A DNA stretch of 64,000 nucleotides from Wenxinia marina DSM 24838 (GTDB lineage Bacteria; Pseudomonadota; Alphaproteobacteria; Rhodobacterales; Rhodobacteraceae). Below the pieces are notes generated by a model. The model saw nothing but the letters and a program-made list of their open reading frames with translations, was not told where the DNA came from and searched no databases. The stretch lies in contig NZ_KB902277.1 of assembly GCF_000379485.1 (NCBI RefSeq), positions 62,001 to 126,000 on the forward strand, in the 5' to 3' direction. Made by a program: the position numbers and the translations under genes. Positions 50,519 to 59,611 of this stretch are shown here, one piece after another (position 1 is the first letter of the stretch; the number at the start of each line of letters is the position of its first letter).

Positions 50519-51055
50519 GTGGCCGAGGTCAGGTTCAGCGAGAAGCTGCAGACGTTCCTGAGGGACAGTTCGATCCCGCTCAGCTTCGCCGACGCGTCCC
50601 GGCCCGACTGTCCGCTGATCGAGGTGAACCCCGCCTTCGAGGCGCTGACCGGCTATTCCAGGGATGACGTGATCGGCAGGAACTGCCGGTTCCTGCAGGC
50701 CGATCTCGACAACGAGATCGCCCGCGACGACATACGCTCGGCCATCGCGAACGGGACCGACGTGCAGGTGATCCTGCGCAATCGGCAGGCCGACGGCACG
50801 CCCTTCGAGAACCTTCTGTTCATGTATCACCTCAAGGTGAGCAGGTCGCGGTCGCTGTTCATGGGCTCGCAGTTCCGCCTCGACGCGAAGGACGCGGCGG
50901 GCCTGATCGACCGGGCGCAGAGCCGTGCGGTGCTGCTGGACGAGGGGATCGGCCGCGTCTTCGCCGAGACGGCGCGCCTGCGCACCGAGAACCGCCGCCG
51001 GCTGGCGCAGAGCGTGGGAGGCGTGGTGCGGGCGCACCTGAACGCAGGCGCCTGA
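50519..51055 (+). CDS. Short LOV blue-light receptor
   Basis: 178 residues from a GTG at 50519 behind AGAGGGGAG. The LOV core holds all FMN determinants: photoactive Cys56 in GRNCRFLQ, Asn88 and Asn98 in NRQADGTPFENLLF, and Gln118 in GSQFRLD. There is no output domain, only an N-cap and a C-terminal helical extension, as in the 176-residue Rhodobacter sphaeroides short LOV protein, which changes oligomeric state in light. It is divergent from the CheB-CheR-HWE kinase with 53 bases between. Confidence 0.92.
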   Translation: MAEVRFSEKLQTFLRDSSIPLSFADASRPDCPLIEVNPAFEALTGYSRDDVIGRNCRFLQADLDNEIARDDIRSAIANGTDVQVILRNRQADGTPFENLLFMYHLKVSRSRSLFMGSQFRLDAKDAAGLIDRAQSRAVLLDEGIGRVFAETARLRTENRRRLAQSVGGVVRAHLNAGA

Positions 51056-51060
51056 GCGGG

Positions 51061-51136
51061 TGGTGCCGGCAGAGGGACTCGAACCCCCGACCCCCTGATT
51101 ACAAATCAGACGCTCTACCAGCTGAGCTATGCCGGC
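51061..51136 (-). tRNA. tRNA-Thr (anticodon TGT)
   Basis: 76 nucleotides including an encoded CCA. The 5' end GCCGGCA pairs with TGCCGGC; the D-arm TAGCTCAGCTGGTAGAGC and T-loop GGTTCGAGTCC are standard. The anticodon loop TTTGTAA flanked by CTGA/TCAG gives anticodon TGT, reading ACA. It lies 6 bases from the convergent LOV gene. Confidence 0.96.
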
Positions 51137-51184
51137 CACCGCGCCCCGCCTATCGCCGAAAACGGCGCGCCGTGCAACGCCGCC

Positions 51185-52846
51185 TCAGCGGTTCGCCCGC
51201 GCCAGCAGGGCGACCGCAGCGAGGCCGACCAGCGTGATGGCGAGCGCGGCGGGCGCCGCCTCGGCGATGTTCTCGAGGCTGGCCTTGGCGTGCACCCGCG
51301 TCGCCAGCGTGTCGTAGTTGAACGGCCGCAGGAGCAGCGTCGCCGGCAGCTCCTTGACGCAGTCGACGAACACCAGCAGCAGCGCCGACAGCACGCTCGC
51401 CCGGATCAGCGGCAGGTGTACGGCGCGCAGCGCCCCTCCGGCCGTCCGCCCCAGCGACCGCGCCGCCATCGGCAGCGACGGCGGCACCCGGCCGAGCGCC
51501 GCGTCGGCCGTCCCCTGCCCGATCGCGAAGAAGCGCACCGCGTAGGCCAGCGTCAGCGCCCCGGCGCTGCCCGTGAGGATCAGGCCCGGATCGCTCCCGG
51601 TGAGCGCGAGGACCGCGTCCGCCACCCGGTTGTCGAGTGCGGCGAGCGGGATCAGCAGGCCGACGCCGAGCACCGCCCCCGGCACCGCGTAGCCGATCGC
51701 CGTCAGCGGCAGCAGCAGGACCGGCAGCCGCCGCCCCGACAGCCGCGCCCCGTAGGACATGAAGAGGCCGAGGGCGACCGTGATTGCCGCCGCCGCGCCG
51801 CCCACCGTCAGCGTATGGGTCAGCGCCCGGATCAGCCCCGGCGCCGCCCACTCCCCCGCGTCGAGCGCGTGGCTGACGAGCACTGCCACCGGCAGCACGA
51901 ACCCGCCCGCCACCGGTAGCGCACACATGAGCGCTGCGCCCCAGCCGCGCACGCCGGTCAGCGGCTGCGCCGTCACCGGTCGCTGGCTGCGCGCCGCGAG
52001 GAAGTGGCGGGAGCGGCGGCGGGACAGCTTCTCCACAACCACGAGCGCCACGATCAGCGCCAGCGACAGCGTCGCCAATTGGGCCGCGCCGCCGATGTTC
52101 CCCGCCTGCAGCCAGACCGAGAAGATGCCCGTCGTCAGCGTCTGCACCGCGAAATAGTCGACCGTGCCGAAATCGTTGATCGTCTCCATCATCACGACCG
52201 CGGTGCCGGCGGCGATGGCCGGCCGCGCGCTCGGCAGGCCGACGCGCCAGAGGCGGCCCCAGGGACCGACGCCGAGGGCGCGGGCGACCTCGTACCCTGC
52301 CCCCGACTGCTCGCGGAAGGCCGCCCGCGCGAGGAGGTAGACGTACGGATACAGCGCCGCCGACAGGACGAGGATAGCTGCCCCCCGGGTGCGGATCGCC
52401 GGGAACCAGTAGTCCGCCGCGCTCTCCCAGCCGAAGGTGGCGCGCAGCATCCGCTGCACCGGGCCCGCGTACTCCAGGAAATCGACCAGCGCGTAGGCGC
52501 CGACATAGGCAGGCACGGCCAGCGGCGCGAGGAGCGCCCATTGCAGCCACCAGTGCCCCGGAAAGCGGTACATCACCACCAGCCAGGCCGCCCCCGTCCC
52601 CGCCGCCGCGGACAGAAGGCCGACCCCCGCCATCAGCAGCGCGGTATTGCCGAGGTAGCGGGGCAGCGTGGTCGAGACGAGGTGCGGCCAGATGTTCTCG
52701 GCCGGGTGCAGCGCGATCCACAGGACCGACGCCACCGGCAGCAGCATCAGCGCCGCGATCAGCACCGCGCCGACCGACCAGGGATCGCGGCGGCGGCGCA
52801 CGCGCGCGGCGGGCGGCAGGAATGACTGACCGGTCTGGTCGGACAT
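51185..52846 (-). CDS. fbpB: Fe(III) ABC transporter permease
   Basis: 553 residues with about twelve membrane helices and two copies of the binding-protein-dependent permease module. The EAA loops are EVARALGVGPWGRLWRVGLP and AARSLGRTAGGALRAVHLPL. Other landmarks are MMETINDFGTVDYFAVQTLT and FVDCVKELPATLLLRPFNYD, typical of the FbpB/SfuB iron(III) family (thiamine ThiP is similar). The matching binding protein and ATPase are not in the window. No iron box is visible upstream. Confidence 0.88.
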   Translation of the reverse strand: MSDQTGQSFLPPAARVRRRRDPWSVGAVLIAALMLLPVASVLWIALHPAENIWPHLVSTTLPRYLGNTALLMAGVGLLSAAAGTGAAWLVVMYRFPGHWWLQWALLAPLAVPAYVGAYALVDFLEYAGPVQRMLRATFGWESAADYWFPAIRTRGAAILVLSAALYPYVYLLARAAFREQSGAGYEVARALGVGPWGRLWRVGLPSARPAIAAGTAVVMMETINDFGTVDYFAVQTLTTGIFSVWLQAGNIGGAAQLATLSLALIVALVVVEKLSRRRSRHFLAARSQRPVTAQPLTGVRGWGAALMCALPVAGGFVLPVAVLVSHALDAGEWAAPGLIRALTHTLTVGGAAAAITVALGLFMSYGARLSGRRLPVLLLPLTAIGYAVPGAVLGVGLLIPLAALDNRVADAVLALTGSDPGLILTGSAGALTLAYAVRFFAIGQGTADAALGRVPPSLPMAARSLGRTAGGALRAVHLPLIRASVLSALLLVFVDCVKELPATLLLRPFNYDTLATRVHAKASLENIAEAAPAALAITLVGLAAVALLARANR

Positions 52847-52945
52847 TCCGGCGGGCTAGCGGATAAGCGTTTGCCTGTCCAGCGGCCGTCCCTTAGGACG
52901 ACGGGGACCGACGTCGCAGCCCATCCGCGAGCCCATCCGCGAGCC

Positions 52946-53827
52946 ATGAATATCGTCCTTCACATCGGCGCCCACGTCACCGACGGCGAACGGCTGCTGC
53001 ACTCGCTCCGCAAGAACGCCGACGCGCTGGCGCAGGACGGCGTGAGGGTGCCCGCCCACGGCGCCTACCGTCCCGCCCTGCGCGAGGCGATGCAGGCGGT
53101 CAACAACGGCGCCCCGATCGAGGGCCAGCGCGAGCTCCTGCTCGAGCGCGTGCTGGGCGCGGACGCCGGCGCCTGCCGCCGCCTCGTGCTGTCGAATCCG
53201 GCGTTCATCTGCACGCCCAGCCGGATCTTCGAGGGGCGGGAATTCTACGCGCTGGTCGGGATGAAGGCGCAGGCCGCGCAGGCGATCTTCGCCGGCGACG
53301 ATCTGCAGATCTTCCTCGCCACCCGCAATCCCGCGACCTTCGTGCCGGCCGTCTTCACGCAGGCCAAGGCGAAGAACCTGCCGGACTACCTGTCGGGACT
53401 GGATCCGACCGAGATCCGCTGGTCCGACGTGGTGCGCCGCCTGCGCGCCGCCGTCCCGCAGGCGAAGGTCACGGTCTGGGCCAACGAGGACACGCCGCTG
53501 ATCTGGGGCCGCATCCTGCGGCGAATGGCGGGCCTGACGTTCCCGGCTCCGATCCTCGGCGAGCACGATCTTCTCGCCTCGATCATGTCGGACGAGGGGC
53601 TGAAGCGCCTCCTCGCCTACCTGCGTTCCCACCCGCCGCAGACCGGCGCGCAGATGAGTCGCGTCGTGGCGGCCTTCCTCGACAAGTACGCCCTGCCCGA
53701 GGAGATCGAGGAGGAGATCGACGTCGAGGGCTGGGACGCGGCGACGGTGGCGGCGGTGACCGAGGGCTACGAGGCGGATCTCGCCGAGATCGCGCGCATC
53801 GAGGACGTCGAGATGCTGGCGCCCTGA
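52946..53827 (+). CDS. Uncharacterised protein, sulfotransferase-like N-terminus
   Basis: 293 residues from the ATG at 52946 (MNIVLHIGAHVTDGERLLHS). IVLHIGAH- resembles the phosphosulfate-binding strand-loop of sulfotransferase-family proteins, but the usual Lys-Thr-Gly-Thr/Ser loop is replaced by VTDGERL, so PAPS binding is doubtful. The rest is mixed alpha/beta with an acidic C-terminus. I do not recognise a named family. It is convergent with gapR and divergent from fbpB. Confidence 0.7.
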   Translation: MNIVLHIGAHVTDGERLLHSLRKNADALAQDGVRVPAHGAYRPALREAMQAVNNGAPIEGQRELLLERVLGADAGACRRLVLSNPAFICTPSRIFEGREFYALVGMKAQAAQAIFAGDDLQIFLATRNPATFVPAVFTQAKAKNLPDYLSGLDPTEIRWSDVVRRLRAAVPQAKVTVWANEDTPLIWGRILRRMAGLTFPAPILGEHDLLASIMSDEGLKRLLAYLRSHPPQTGAQMSRVVAAFLDKYALPEEIEEEIDVEGWDAATVAAVTEGYEADLAEIARIEDVEMLAP

Positions 53828-53834
53828 GGCGCCC

Positions 53835-54086
53835 TCACATCCCGAGCGCGGCCTTGTACAGCTCCATGATCGCCTCTTCCTCGGCGATGTCGTTCTGGTC
53901 GCGCTTGCGCAGCGCGATGACCTTGCGCATCACCTTGGTGTCGTAGCCGCGGCCCTTGGCCTCGGCCATGACCTCCTTCTGGCTCTCGGTGATGTCCTTC
54001 TTCTCGGCCTCGAGCCGTTCGTAGCGCTCGATGAACTGGCGCAGCTCCTCGGCGGCGACGGTGGAGGAGGTGTCGATGACGCTCAT
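53835..54086 (-). CDS. gapR: GapR/DUF2312 nucleoid-associated protein
   Basis: 83 residues beginning MSVIDTSSTVAAEELRQFIE and continuing RYERLEAEKKDITESQKEVM and AEAKGRGYDTKVMRKVIALR, a near-textbook DUF2312 sequence. In Caulobacter this protein (GapR) clamps overtwisted DNA ahead of replication and transcription and is needed for chromosome function. It stands alone and has an AAGGGAGCC site upstream of the ATG. Confidence 0.95.
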   Translation of the reverse strand: MSVIDTSSTVAAEELRQFIERYERLEAEKKDITESQKEVMAEAKGRGYDTKVMRKVIALRKRDQNDIAEEEAIMELYKAALGM

Positions 54087-54207
54087 GCCCGGGGCTCCCT
54101 TGATGCTGCGGCGCCTCCCCTAGCCCGCGGGGACATGCGTCGCAAGGCCGCCCTTGCGGCGCGGGCGCGGGGCCGGTAGGCGGCGCGGGACCCCTGGAGG
54201 AGAACGG

Positions 54208-54426
54208 ATGGTTGCCCTCGTCTGGATCGGCGCCGCCCTGACCGTGATCGGCTTCGCCGGCCTGGTCTGGAGCATCGTGCAGGTCGCCCGCGCCCGCCGC
54301 GAGGCCCTGCCGGACGAGGAGCTGCGGGACCGTGTGCGCCGCGCCCTGCCCCTGAACCTGGGCTCGCTCTTCGTTTCGTTCCTGGGGCTGATGCTGGTCC
54401 TCGTCGGCGTCATTCTCGCCGGCTGA
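54208..54426 (+). CDS. Small two-helix membrane protein
   Basis: 72 residues from the ATG at 54208 behind GGAGGAG. Two hydrophobic helices (WIGAALTVIGFAGLVWSIVQ and NLGSLFVSFLGLMLVLVGVI) flank a charged loop (RRALPLN). No family recognised; small Rhodobacterales membrane proteins of this kind are common. It is 53 bases upstream of the next gene. Confidence 0.8.
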   Translation: MVALVWIGAALTVIGFAGLVWSIVQVARARREALPDEELRDRVRRALPLNLGSLFVSFLGLMLVLVGVILAG

Positions 54427-54479
54427 CGGCCCGGCTGAGGCTACTGGACGGACGCCGTCGCCGGGCGTAGACCGATCCC

Positions 54480-54893
54480 ATGGACATCCGACCGATCACC
54501 GACGGCTACGCCGTCAGCCCGCAGATCGACCCGGCCGACATGGCCGCGATCCGCGACGCCGGCTACGTGCTGGTTTTGTGCAATCGCCCCGACGCCGAGA
54601 ACCCGCCCGACCTGCAGGCGGACGCGATGCGCCGCGCGGCCGAGGCAGCGGGCCTCGCCTTCGTGGAGAATCCGGTGACGCACCAGGGCCTGAACGAGGA
54701 CATGGTGCGCCTCCAGCGCGAGACGATCGACGGCGCCGGCGGCCCGGTCCTTGCCTACTGCGCCTCGGGCACCCGCTCGACCATCGTGTGGGCGCTCGGC
54801 CAGGCGGGGGAGCGCCCTGCGGACGAGATCGTCGGCGCCGCGGCGAACGCCGGCTACGACATCGCCGGCCTGCGGCCCCGGCTGGGCGACTGA
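54480..54893 (+). CDS. TIGR01244-family phosphatase/sulfurtransferase-like protein
   Basis: 137 residues starting MDIRPITDGYAVSPQIDPAD. The active-site loop is AYCASGTRS with Cys94 and Arg99, in place of the more common YCRSGTRS, so the first arginine of the loop is missing. The family (also called BLH-like) pairs a dual-specificity phosphatase fold with rhodanese-type loops, and in some members is fused to a persulfide dioxygenase. Its substrate here is unknown. Confidence 0.85.
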   Translation: MDIRPITDGYAVSPQIDPADMAAIRDAGYVLVLCNRPDAENPPDLQADAMRRAAEAAGLAFVENPVTHQGLNEDMVRLQRETIDGAGGPVLAYCASGTRSTIVWALGQAGERPADEIVGAAANAGYDIAGLRPRLGD

Positions 54894-54947
54894 GCCCGGA
54901 CGGGGCGGCTGGACGGCCCCTGACCTTCGATCCAGCGCCGAGCCGTT

Positions 54948-56540
54948 TCACTCCGCCTCCTCGTCGAGGCGAAGCCTGCTGACATCGAGTCCCCGGGCGA
55001 TGGCTCCGTCGGGCGCCTGCTGCCCCTCGGCGTCGAAGTCCGTCGCATCGTCGCCCGCAAGCGCGAACCGTGCCGTGGCAGGGGCGGCGACGGCACCAGA
55101 CGGGGACGTCCCGTCGACTGGGGCGGCCCCGGCCCGACCTGCCCCCGGAGGGGCAGGACCGGCTGGGGATGCCCCGTCGATGCTGCCGCCGGTGGAGTCT
55201 ACGGCAGGGGCATGATCCGGGTCGGTCATCAGGTCCGTCGCGCACCGCGGAAGATCGTCTTCTGCGTCCCCTTGGGGCCCGGAGCCATGGTGCTCCCACT
55301 CTCCGCCCCGGGGATCAAGTCTAGCAGCGGCGTCCGGTCCGGCCGGGTCGGCCGGCCACGACAGGGCGTCGCCGATCGGCGTGTTCCCCGCCTCCGCGTC
55401 GATGTCCCTGCCCGCGCCGCCCCCGCCGTCTGCCGGAGCGGCGTCATGGGGGTCGGGCGGCCCCGGATCGTCGTGCGGGTCGGGGGACGGCGGGGACAGG
55501 TCCGGTGCGCCGGTCAGGTCCATCGGCGGAATCGCCGCCGGGGCGTCCAGCGTCAGGCCGTCGGTGCCGGCCCAGGGATCGGCCGCGCGCCCGTGGCCGA
55601 CTTCGCCATCGAGCACCCCTGGCGCACCGCGGGCCGGCGCCCGCCGGTCCGAGAGCTCCGCCGGCGCCGGCATCTCCAGCCGGACGGCGCGCAGGCCCGC
55701 GACCTGCCCCAGCCGCGCGGTGGCGAGCACGCGGCCCGGCGGCGCCTCCAGCCGGACCGAGCCGACCGTGACCCCGGGCAGCGGCAGGACCAGGCCGGGG
55801 CGCAGCGCCTCGGCCTCGGACAGGGGAATCCGGTGGCGGGCGAGAACGGCGGTCAGCACCGCGGTCGCCTCCTCCACGCTGCCGCGGAACGCGTCGGCCC
55901 AGTCGCGCCCGTGCGCCGGCGGGGACGTGGCGGAGAGCGGCCGGGAGGGCGGCAGGATCAGGGTCAACTGCCCCGCGCGCCCGCCCTCGAGGTCGAGCGC
56001 CAGGGTCACGACCCGGTAGTCGCCCGCCGGAAGCGTCGCGCCGATGGCCCGGCGGCTGGCATGGCGCTCGCCCCCGGACGCACCGGCGACCCAGTCCGGC
56101 AGATCGGTGCCCGTCCCGGCCGCGGCGAGGCCGCGCAGCAGGCCGTCGAGGAACGGCAGCCCCAGCGCCGCGTCCGCGGCCGTCACCGCGCGCCGCGGCG
56201 CGTCCTCGGGCCGCGGTCGGTCCGACAGGCGGCCGAGCGTCTGCACCTCGACCAGCGCGTCGCGGAGGTCGAGGTCGATCACCGCCAGCCCCCGCTCCGC
56301 CCCGTCGCGGTCGAGGCCCAGCAGCAGGTCGGCCTCGTTCAAGCCGGCCAGCACCTCGTCCAGCGTCCGCCGCTCGTCCGCGATGGAGGCGACGGTCAGC
56401 GCCAGATCCAGCGCGGCGCCCGCGCGGGTTGCGGCGCGGCGCAGCGCCCGGGCGGGCGTCACCGGCGGCTCCGGCCCCGAAGGGGCGGCCGCGATCCCCG
56501 CCATCCGGCGCAGGACCGGATGTGAACCGTCCGCGGCCAT
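54948..56540 (-). CDS. FliM/SpoA-domain protein with a long disordered tail
   Basis: 530 residues. The N-terminal ~290 residues look like an orphan FliM: VLRRMAGIAAAP, a middle domain, and a SpoA (FliM/FliN C-terminal) fold at about 230-295 with HRIPLSEAEALRPGLVLPLP and RVLATARLGQVAGLRAVRLE. The last ~230 residues are low-complexity Pro/Asp/Gly/Ala-rich. No flagellar genes are nearby. It may be a second, non-canonical C-ring protein. It lies 69 bases after the symporter-kinase gene on the same strand. Confidence 0.75.
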   Translation of the reverse strand: MAADGSHPVLRRMAGIAAAPSGPEPPVTPARALRRAATRAGAALDLALTVASIADERRTLDEVLAGLNEADLLLGLDRDGAERGLAVIDLDLRDALVEVQTLGRLSDRPRPEDAPRRAVTAADAALGLPFLDGLLRGLAAAGTGTDLPDWVAGASGGERHASRRAIGATLPAGDYRVVTLALDLEGGRAGQLTLILPPSRPLSATSPPAHGRDWADAFRGSVEEATAVLTAVLARHRIPLSEAEALRPGLVLPLPGVTVGSVRLEAPPGRVLATARLGQVAGLRAVRLEMPAPAELSDRRAPARGAPGVLDGEVGHGRAADPWAGTDGLTLDAPAAIPPMDLTGAPDLSPPSPDPHDDPGPPDPHDAAPADGGGGAGRDIDAEAGNTPIGDALSWPADPAGPDAAARLDPRGGEWEHHGSGPQGDAEDDLPRCATDLMTDPDHAPAVDSTGGSIDGASPAGPAPPGAGRAGAAPVDGTSPSGAVAAPATARFALAGDDATDFDAEGQQAPDGAIARGLDVSRLRLDEEAE

Positions 56541-56609
56541 GCCTCTCCCGTCCGTTGCGAGCCGGTTGCAGACTAGACGGGGGCCGGTTTCGAAAGGGCT
56601 AACGCGCGG

Positions 56610-59279
56610 TCAGGCCGCGCGGGCCGCCCGCGCCGGCAGCACGACCCGGAACGCCGCCCCACCCTGCCCCGGCAGGTACGCGATGGAGCCGCCGAGCCGG
56701 TCCATGATCTCGCGGCAGATGGCGAGGCCGAGTCCTGCGCCGCCGGCCCGCGACTGATCGCCCGCGCGCGAGAACTTCTCGAAGATCAGGTTCTGATCCT
56801 CCGGCGCGATCCCGCTACCGTTGTCGGCGAAGTCGATCTCGATCGCGCCCGAGCCGCGGCGGCGCACCCGCACCTGCAGCACCGGCTGCTCGGCGTCGCA
56901 GTATTTCCGCGCGTTCGCGATGAGGTTGATGAAGACCTGCGCCAGCCGGTCGAGGTCGGTGAAGACGGGCACGGCCTCCGCCGCCTCCCTGCGCTGGATG
57001 ACGAGCGGATCGCCCGGCCGCCCCCCAGCCGCCGCCACCGCGCGGTCGATCACCCGCTGCAGGGATCCTTCGCGCATGTCCAGCTTGCCCTGCCCGTTCT
57101 CCAGCACCGACAGGTCGAGAAGGTCGTCGAGAAGGCGCGTCAGGCGCTGCGTCTCCTCCTCGATGATTCCGGCGTAGCGGCGCACCGCATCGGGTTCGGC
57201 CCCGCCCTCGCGCAGGATCTCCGAGAAGGCGCGGATCGAGGTCATCGGCGTTCGCAGCTCGTGGCTGATCTGGCTGAGGAAGGAATCCTTCTGCACGCCG
57301 AGACGGGTCAGCTTGTCGTTCGCCTCGCGCAGGGCCCGGGCCGTGCGCTCCTGCTCGGCCGACTTGGCCTCCAGGCGGGCGGAATATTCCATGATCTGCG
57401 CCGCCTCGTCGGCGACGGCGATCAGATCCTCGACCGACACGGTCGCCCCTTGCGTCAGCTGCGCCATCATCGCGTGCGCAGTCGCCGCGCCGACGCTGCC
57501 CGCCAGCTCGCGCTCCAGCGCGGCGATGAAGTCAGGGGTCACGTCCGGCAGGTAGCCGTGCTTGCCCTGCGCGACGGCCGCGGCCTGGAAGAAGTCCTGC
57601 GCCTCGGCCGCGCCGACGATACGCTGGGCCATGATGAGGAGGTCCTCGGCCTGCGCCGCGCCGGCGTGCAGCGCGCGGGCCGCGCTCGAATGCTGGAACA
57701 CGTTGACGAACTGCGCGCCCTGCAGCCGCTCCATGGGAGTCGGAAAGGTGCAGAGCGAGACGGTGACGAACGTCCCGGCGTTGAGGAGCAGCGACCACAG
57801 GATCGCGTGCAACAGCGGGTCGAGGCCGGCGATCCCGAACAGCGCCTCGGGCCGCAGCCAGACGAGGCCGAACGGGCCGTCCGCCATCACGCCCGCCGGG
57901 ATGACACCGCCGAGGCTGGGCAGGAACAGGCACCACGCCCAGAGGCTCGCCCCCACGATCAGCCCCGTCGCCGCCCCGGCCCGCGTGGCCCCCCGCCAGA
58001 ACAGCCCGCCGAGGAGGGCAGGCAGCACCTGCGCGGCACCGACGAAGGAGATGAGACCGATGGCGGCGAGCGCCGCCCCTCCGCCGGAAAAGCGGAAATA
58101 GACGTAGCCGAGGGCGAGGACGCCGCCGATGGAGAGCCGCCGCGCGATCAGGACGACGGCTCGCACGTCGCCCGACATCTGCGCCCCCGGACTGCGCGAG
58201 CGCAGCCAGATCGGCACGACGATGTGGTTGGAGACCATGGTGGCGAGCGCGATGGTCGCGACGATCACCATTGAGGTCGCCGACGAGAATCCTCCGAGGA
58301 ACGCCAGCAGCGCGATCCCCTCGCGGTTCTCGGCCAGCGGCAGGGTCAGCACGAAGAGGTCGGGATTGGTGCCCGGCAGACGCTCCAGCCCCATCACCGC
58401 GATCGGCACGACGAACAGGCTCATCAGCATGACGTAAAGGGGGAACGCCCAGGAGGCGGTGGCGAGGTGCCGCTCCTCGGCATTCTCGACGACGAGGACC
58501 TGGAACATCCGCGGCAGGCACAGGAACGCCGCCCCGGCGAGGAACGTGAGGCCGAGCCAGCGTCCGGCGGACTGGTCCCAGTGCGCGATGGGAGAGGCGT
58601 CGATGCGGGCGAGCGTGGCCTGGACGCCGCCGCCGATGCCCCAGACGACGAACAGGCCGACGGCCAACAGCGCGGCCAGCTTCACCACCGCCTCCACCGC
58701 GATGGCCATGACGACGCCGTGGTGGCGCTCGTTCACGTCGAGGTTGCGGGTGCCGAAGAGGACGGTGAACAGCGTGAGCCCCACCGCCGACCAGAAGGCG
58801 GTGGCCCAGAAGCCGCCCTCCTCCCCCTCGGCGCCGGTGAAGACGGCGAAGCTGAGGGCGATGGATTGCAGCTGCAGCGCGATGTAGGGCGTCGCCGCGG
58901 CGATCGCTATGAGGGTCACCAGGACGCCGAGGCCGGTCGACTTGCCGAAGCGCGACGAGATCAGGTCGGCGATCGAGGTGATGCGCTGGGCGCGGCCGAC
59001 GCGGACCAGCTTGCGCAGGATGCCCCACCAGCCGAACATCACGAGGCTGGGGCCGAGATAGATCGTCAGGTACTCCAGCCCGGACCGTGCGGCGTAGCCG
59101 ACCGCGCCGTAGAAGGTCCAGGCGGTGCAGTAGATCGACAGCGACAGCGTGTAGATCAGCGGCGAGCGCAGCCAGGCGGTACGCCCCCGCGCCGCCCGCC
59201 GCTCCGCCAGGAAGGCCACGGTGAACAGGAACGCCACGTAGAGCAGCGCGAAGAAGACGAGGAGGTTGAACGTGATCAT
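56610..59279 (-). CDS. Sodium:solute symporter-fused sensor histidine kinase
   Basis: 889 residues. The first ~500 are a 12-13-helix SSS-type module (IYTLSLSIYCTAWTFYGAVG, TSIADLISSRFGKSTGLGVL), followed by a linker and a HisKA/HATPase core (LSQISHELRTPMTSIRAFSE, NLIANARKYCDAEQP, DNGSGIAPEDQNLIFEKFSR, GLGLAICREIMDRLGGSIAY). This is the architecture of CbrA-like kinases, in which transport and signalling are joined. It overlaps the upstream small membrane gene by 4 bases. A response regulator is encoded just before it. Confidence 0.95.
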   Translation of the reverse strand: MITFNLLVFFALLYVAFLFTVAFLAERRAARGRTAWLRSPLIYTLSLSIYCTAWTFYGAVGYAARSGLEYLTIYLGPSLVMFGWWGILRKLVRVGRAQRITSIADLISSRFGKSTGLGVLVTLIAIAAATPYIALQLQSIALSFAVFTGAEGEEGGFWATAFWSAVGLTLFTVLFGTRNLDVNERHHGVVMAIAVEAVVKLAALLAVGLFVVWGIGGGVQATLARIDASPIAHWDQSAGRWLGLTFLAGAAFLCLPRMFQVLVVENAEERHLATASWAFPLYVMLMSLFVVPIAVMGLERLPGTNPDLFVLTLPLAENREGIALLAFLGGFSSATSMVIVATIALATMVSNHIVVPIWLRSRSPGAQMSGDVRAVVLIARRLSIGGVLALGYVYFRFSGGGAALAAIGLISFVGAAQVLPALLGGLFWRGATRAGAATGLIVGASLWAWCLFLPSLGGVIPAGVMADGPFGLVWLRPEALFGIAGLDPLLHAILWSLLLNAGTFVTVSLCTFPTPMERLQGAQFVNVFQHSSAARALHAGAAQAEDLLIMAQRIVGAAEAQDFFQAAAVAQGKHGYLPDVTPDFIAALERELAGSVGAATAHAMMAQLTQGATVSVEDLIAVADEAAQIMEYSARLEAKSAEQERTARALREANDKLTRLGVQKDSFLSQISHELRTPMTSIRAFSEILREGGAEPDAVRRYAGIIEEETQRLTRLLDDLLDLSVLENGQGKLDMREGSLQRVIDRAVAAAGGRPGDPLVIQRREAAEAVPVFTDLDRLAQVFINLIANARKYCDAEQPVLQVRVRRRGSGAIEIDFADNGSGIAPEDQNLIFEKFSRAGDQSRAGGAGLGLAICREIMDRLGGSIAYLPGQGGAAFRVVLPARAARAA

Positions 59280-59611
59280 CCCGCCTCGTCCCCCGGAGTG
59301 TCGAACGGCGTCGGCCAGTCCGCGCCGGCGTCGGGGCGGAACAGCGCCGCCAGTCCGGCGGCGAGGCAGGCGAGCCCGGCCCAGGCGACGAAGAGGTACA
59401 CCAGCGCGGCCGAGGTGCGGGCACCCGTCCCCTCGCCCGTCGGCCAGAGCAGCGGAACCATGAACAGGATCGCCCCGAGGACCGGCATCAGCCGCAAGGC
59501 GTCGCGCAGCCGCCGCTGGCGATAGCTCGACCGGGCGAGGAACACCGGCCGGCCGGCCGGCGGCGCGCCTGCGGGGCGGCCGGCGTCAGCCCGCCACGAG
59601 GGTTCGGACAT
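59276..59611 (-). CDS. Small membrane protein between regulator and symporter-kinase
   Basis: 111 residues with two hydrophobic helices (LRLMPVLGAILFMVPLLW; LVYLFVAWAGLACLAAGLAA). The start lies inside the 3' end of the response regulator gene (26-base overlap) and the stop overlaps the kinase start by 4 bases. Small proteins of this type sit upstream of symporter-kinases in several alphaproteobacteria and may assist the transport module. Function unknown. Confidence 0.8.
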   Translation of the reverse strand: MSEPSWRADAGRPAGAPPAGRPVFLARSSYRQRRLRDALRLMPVLGAILFMVPLLWPTGEGTGARTSAALVYLFVAWAGLACLAAGLAALFRPDAGADWPTPFDTPGDEAG

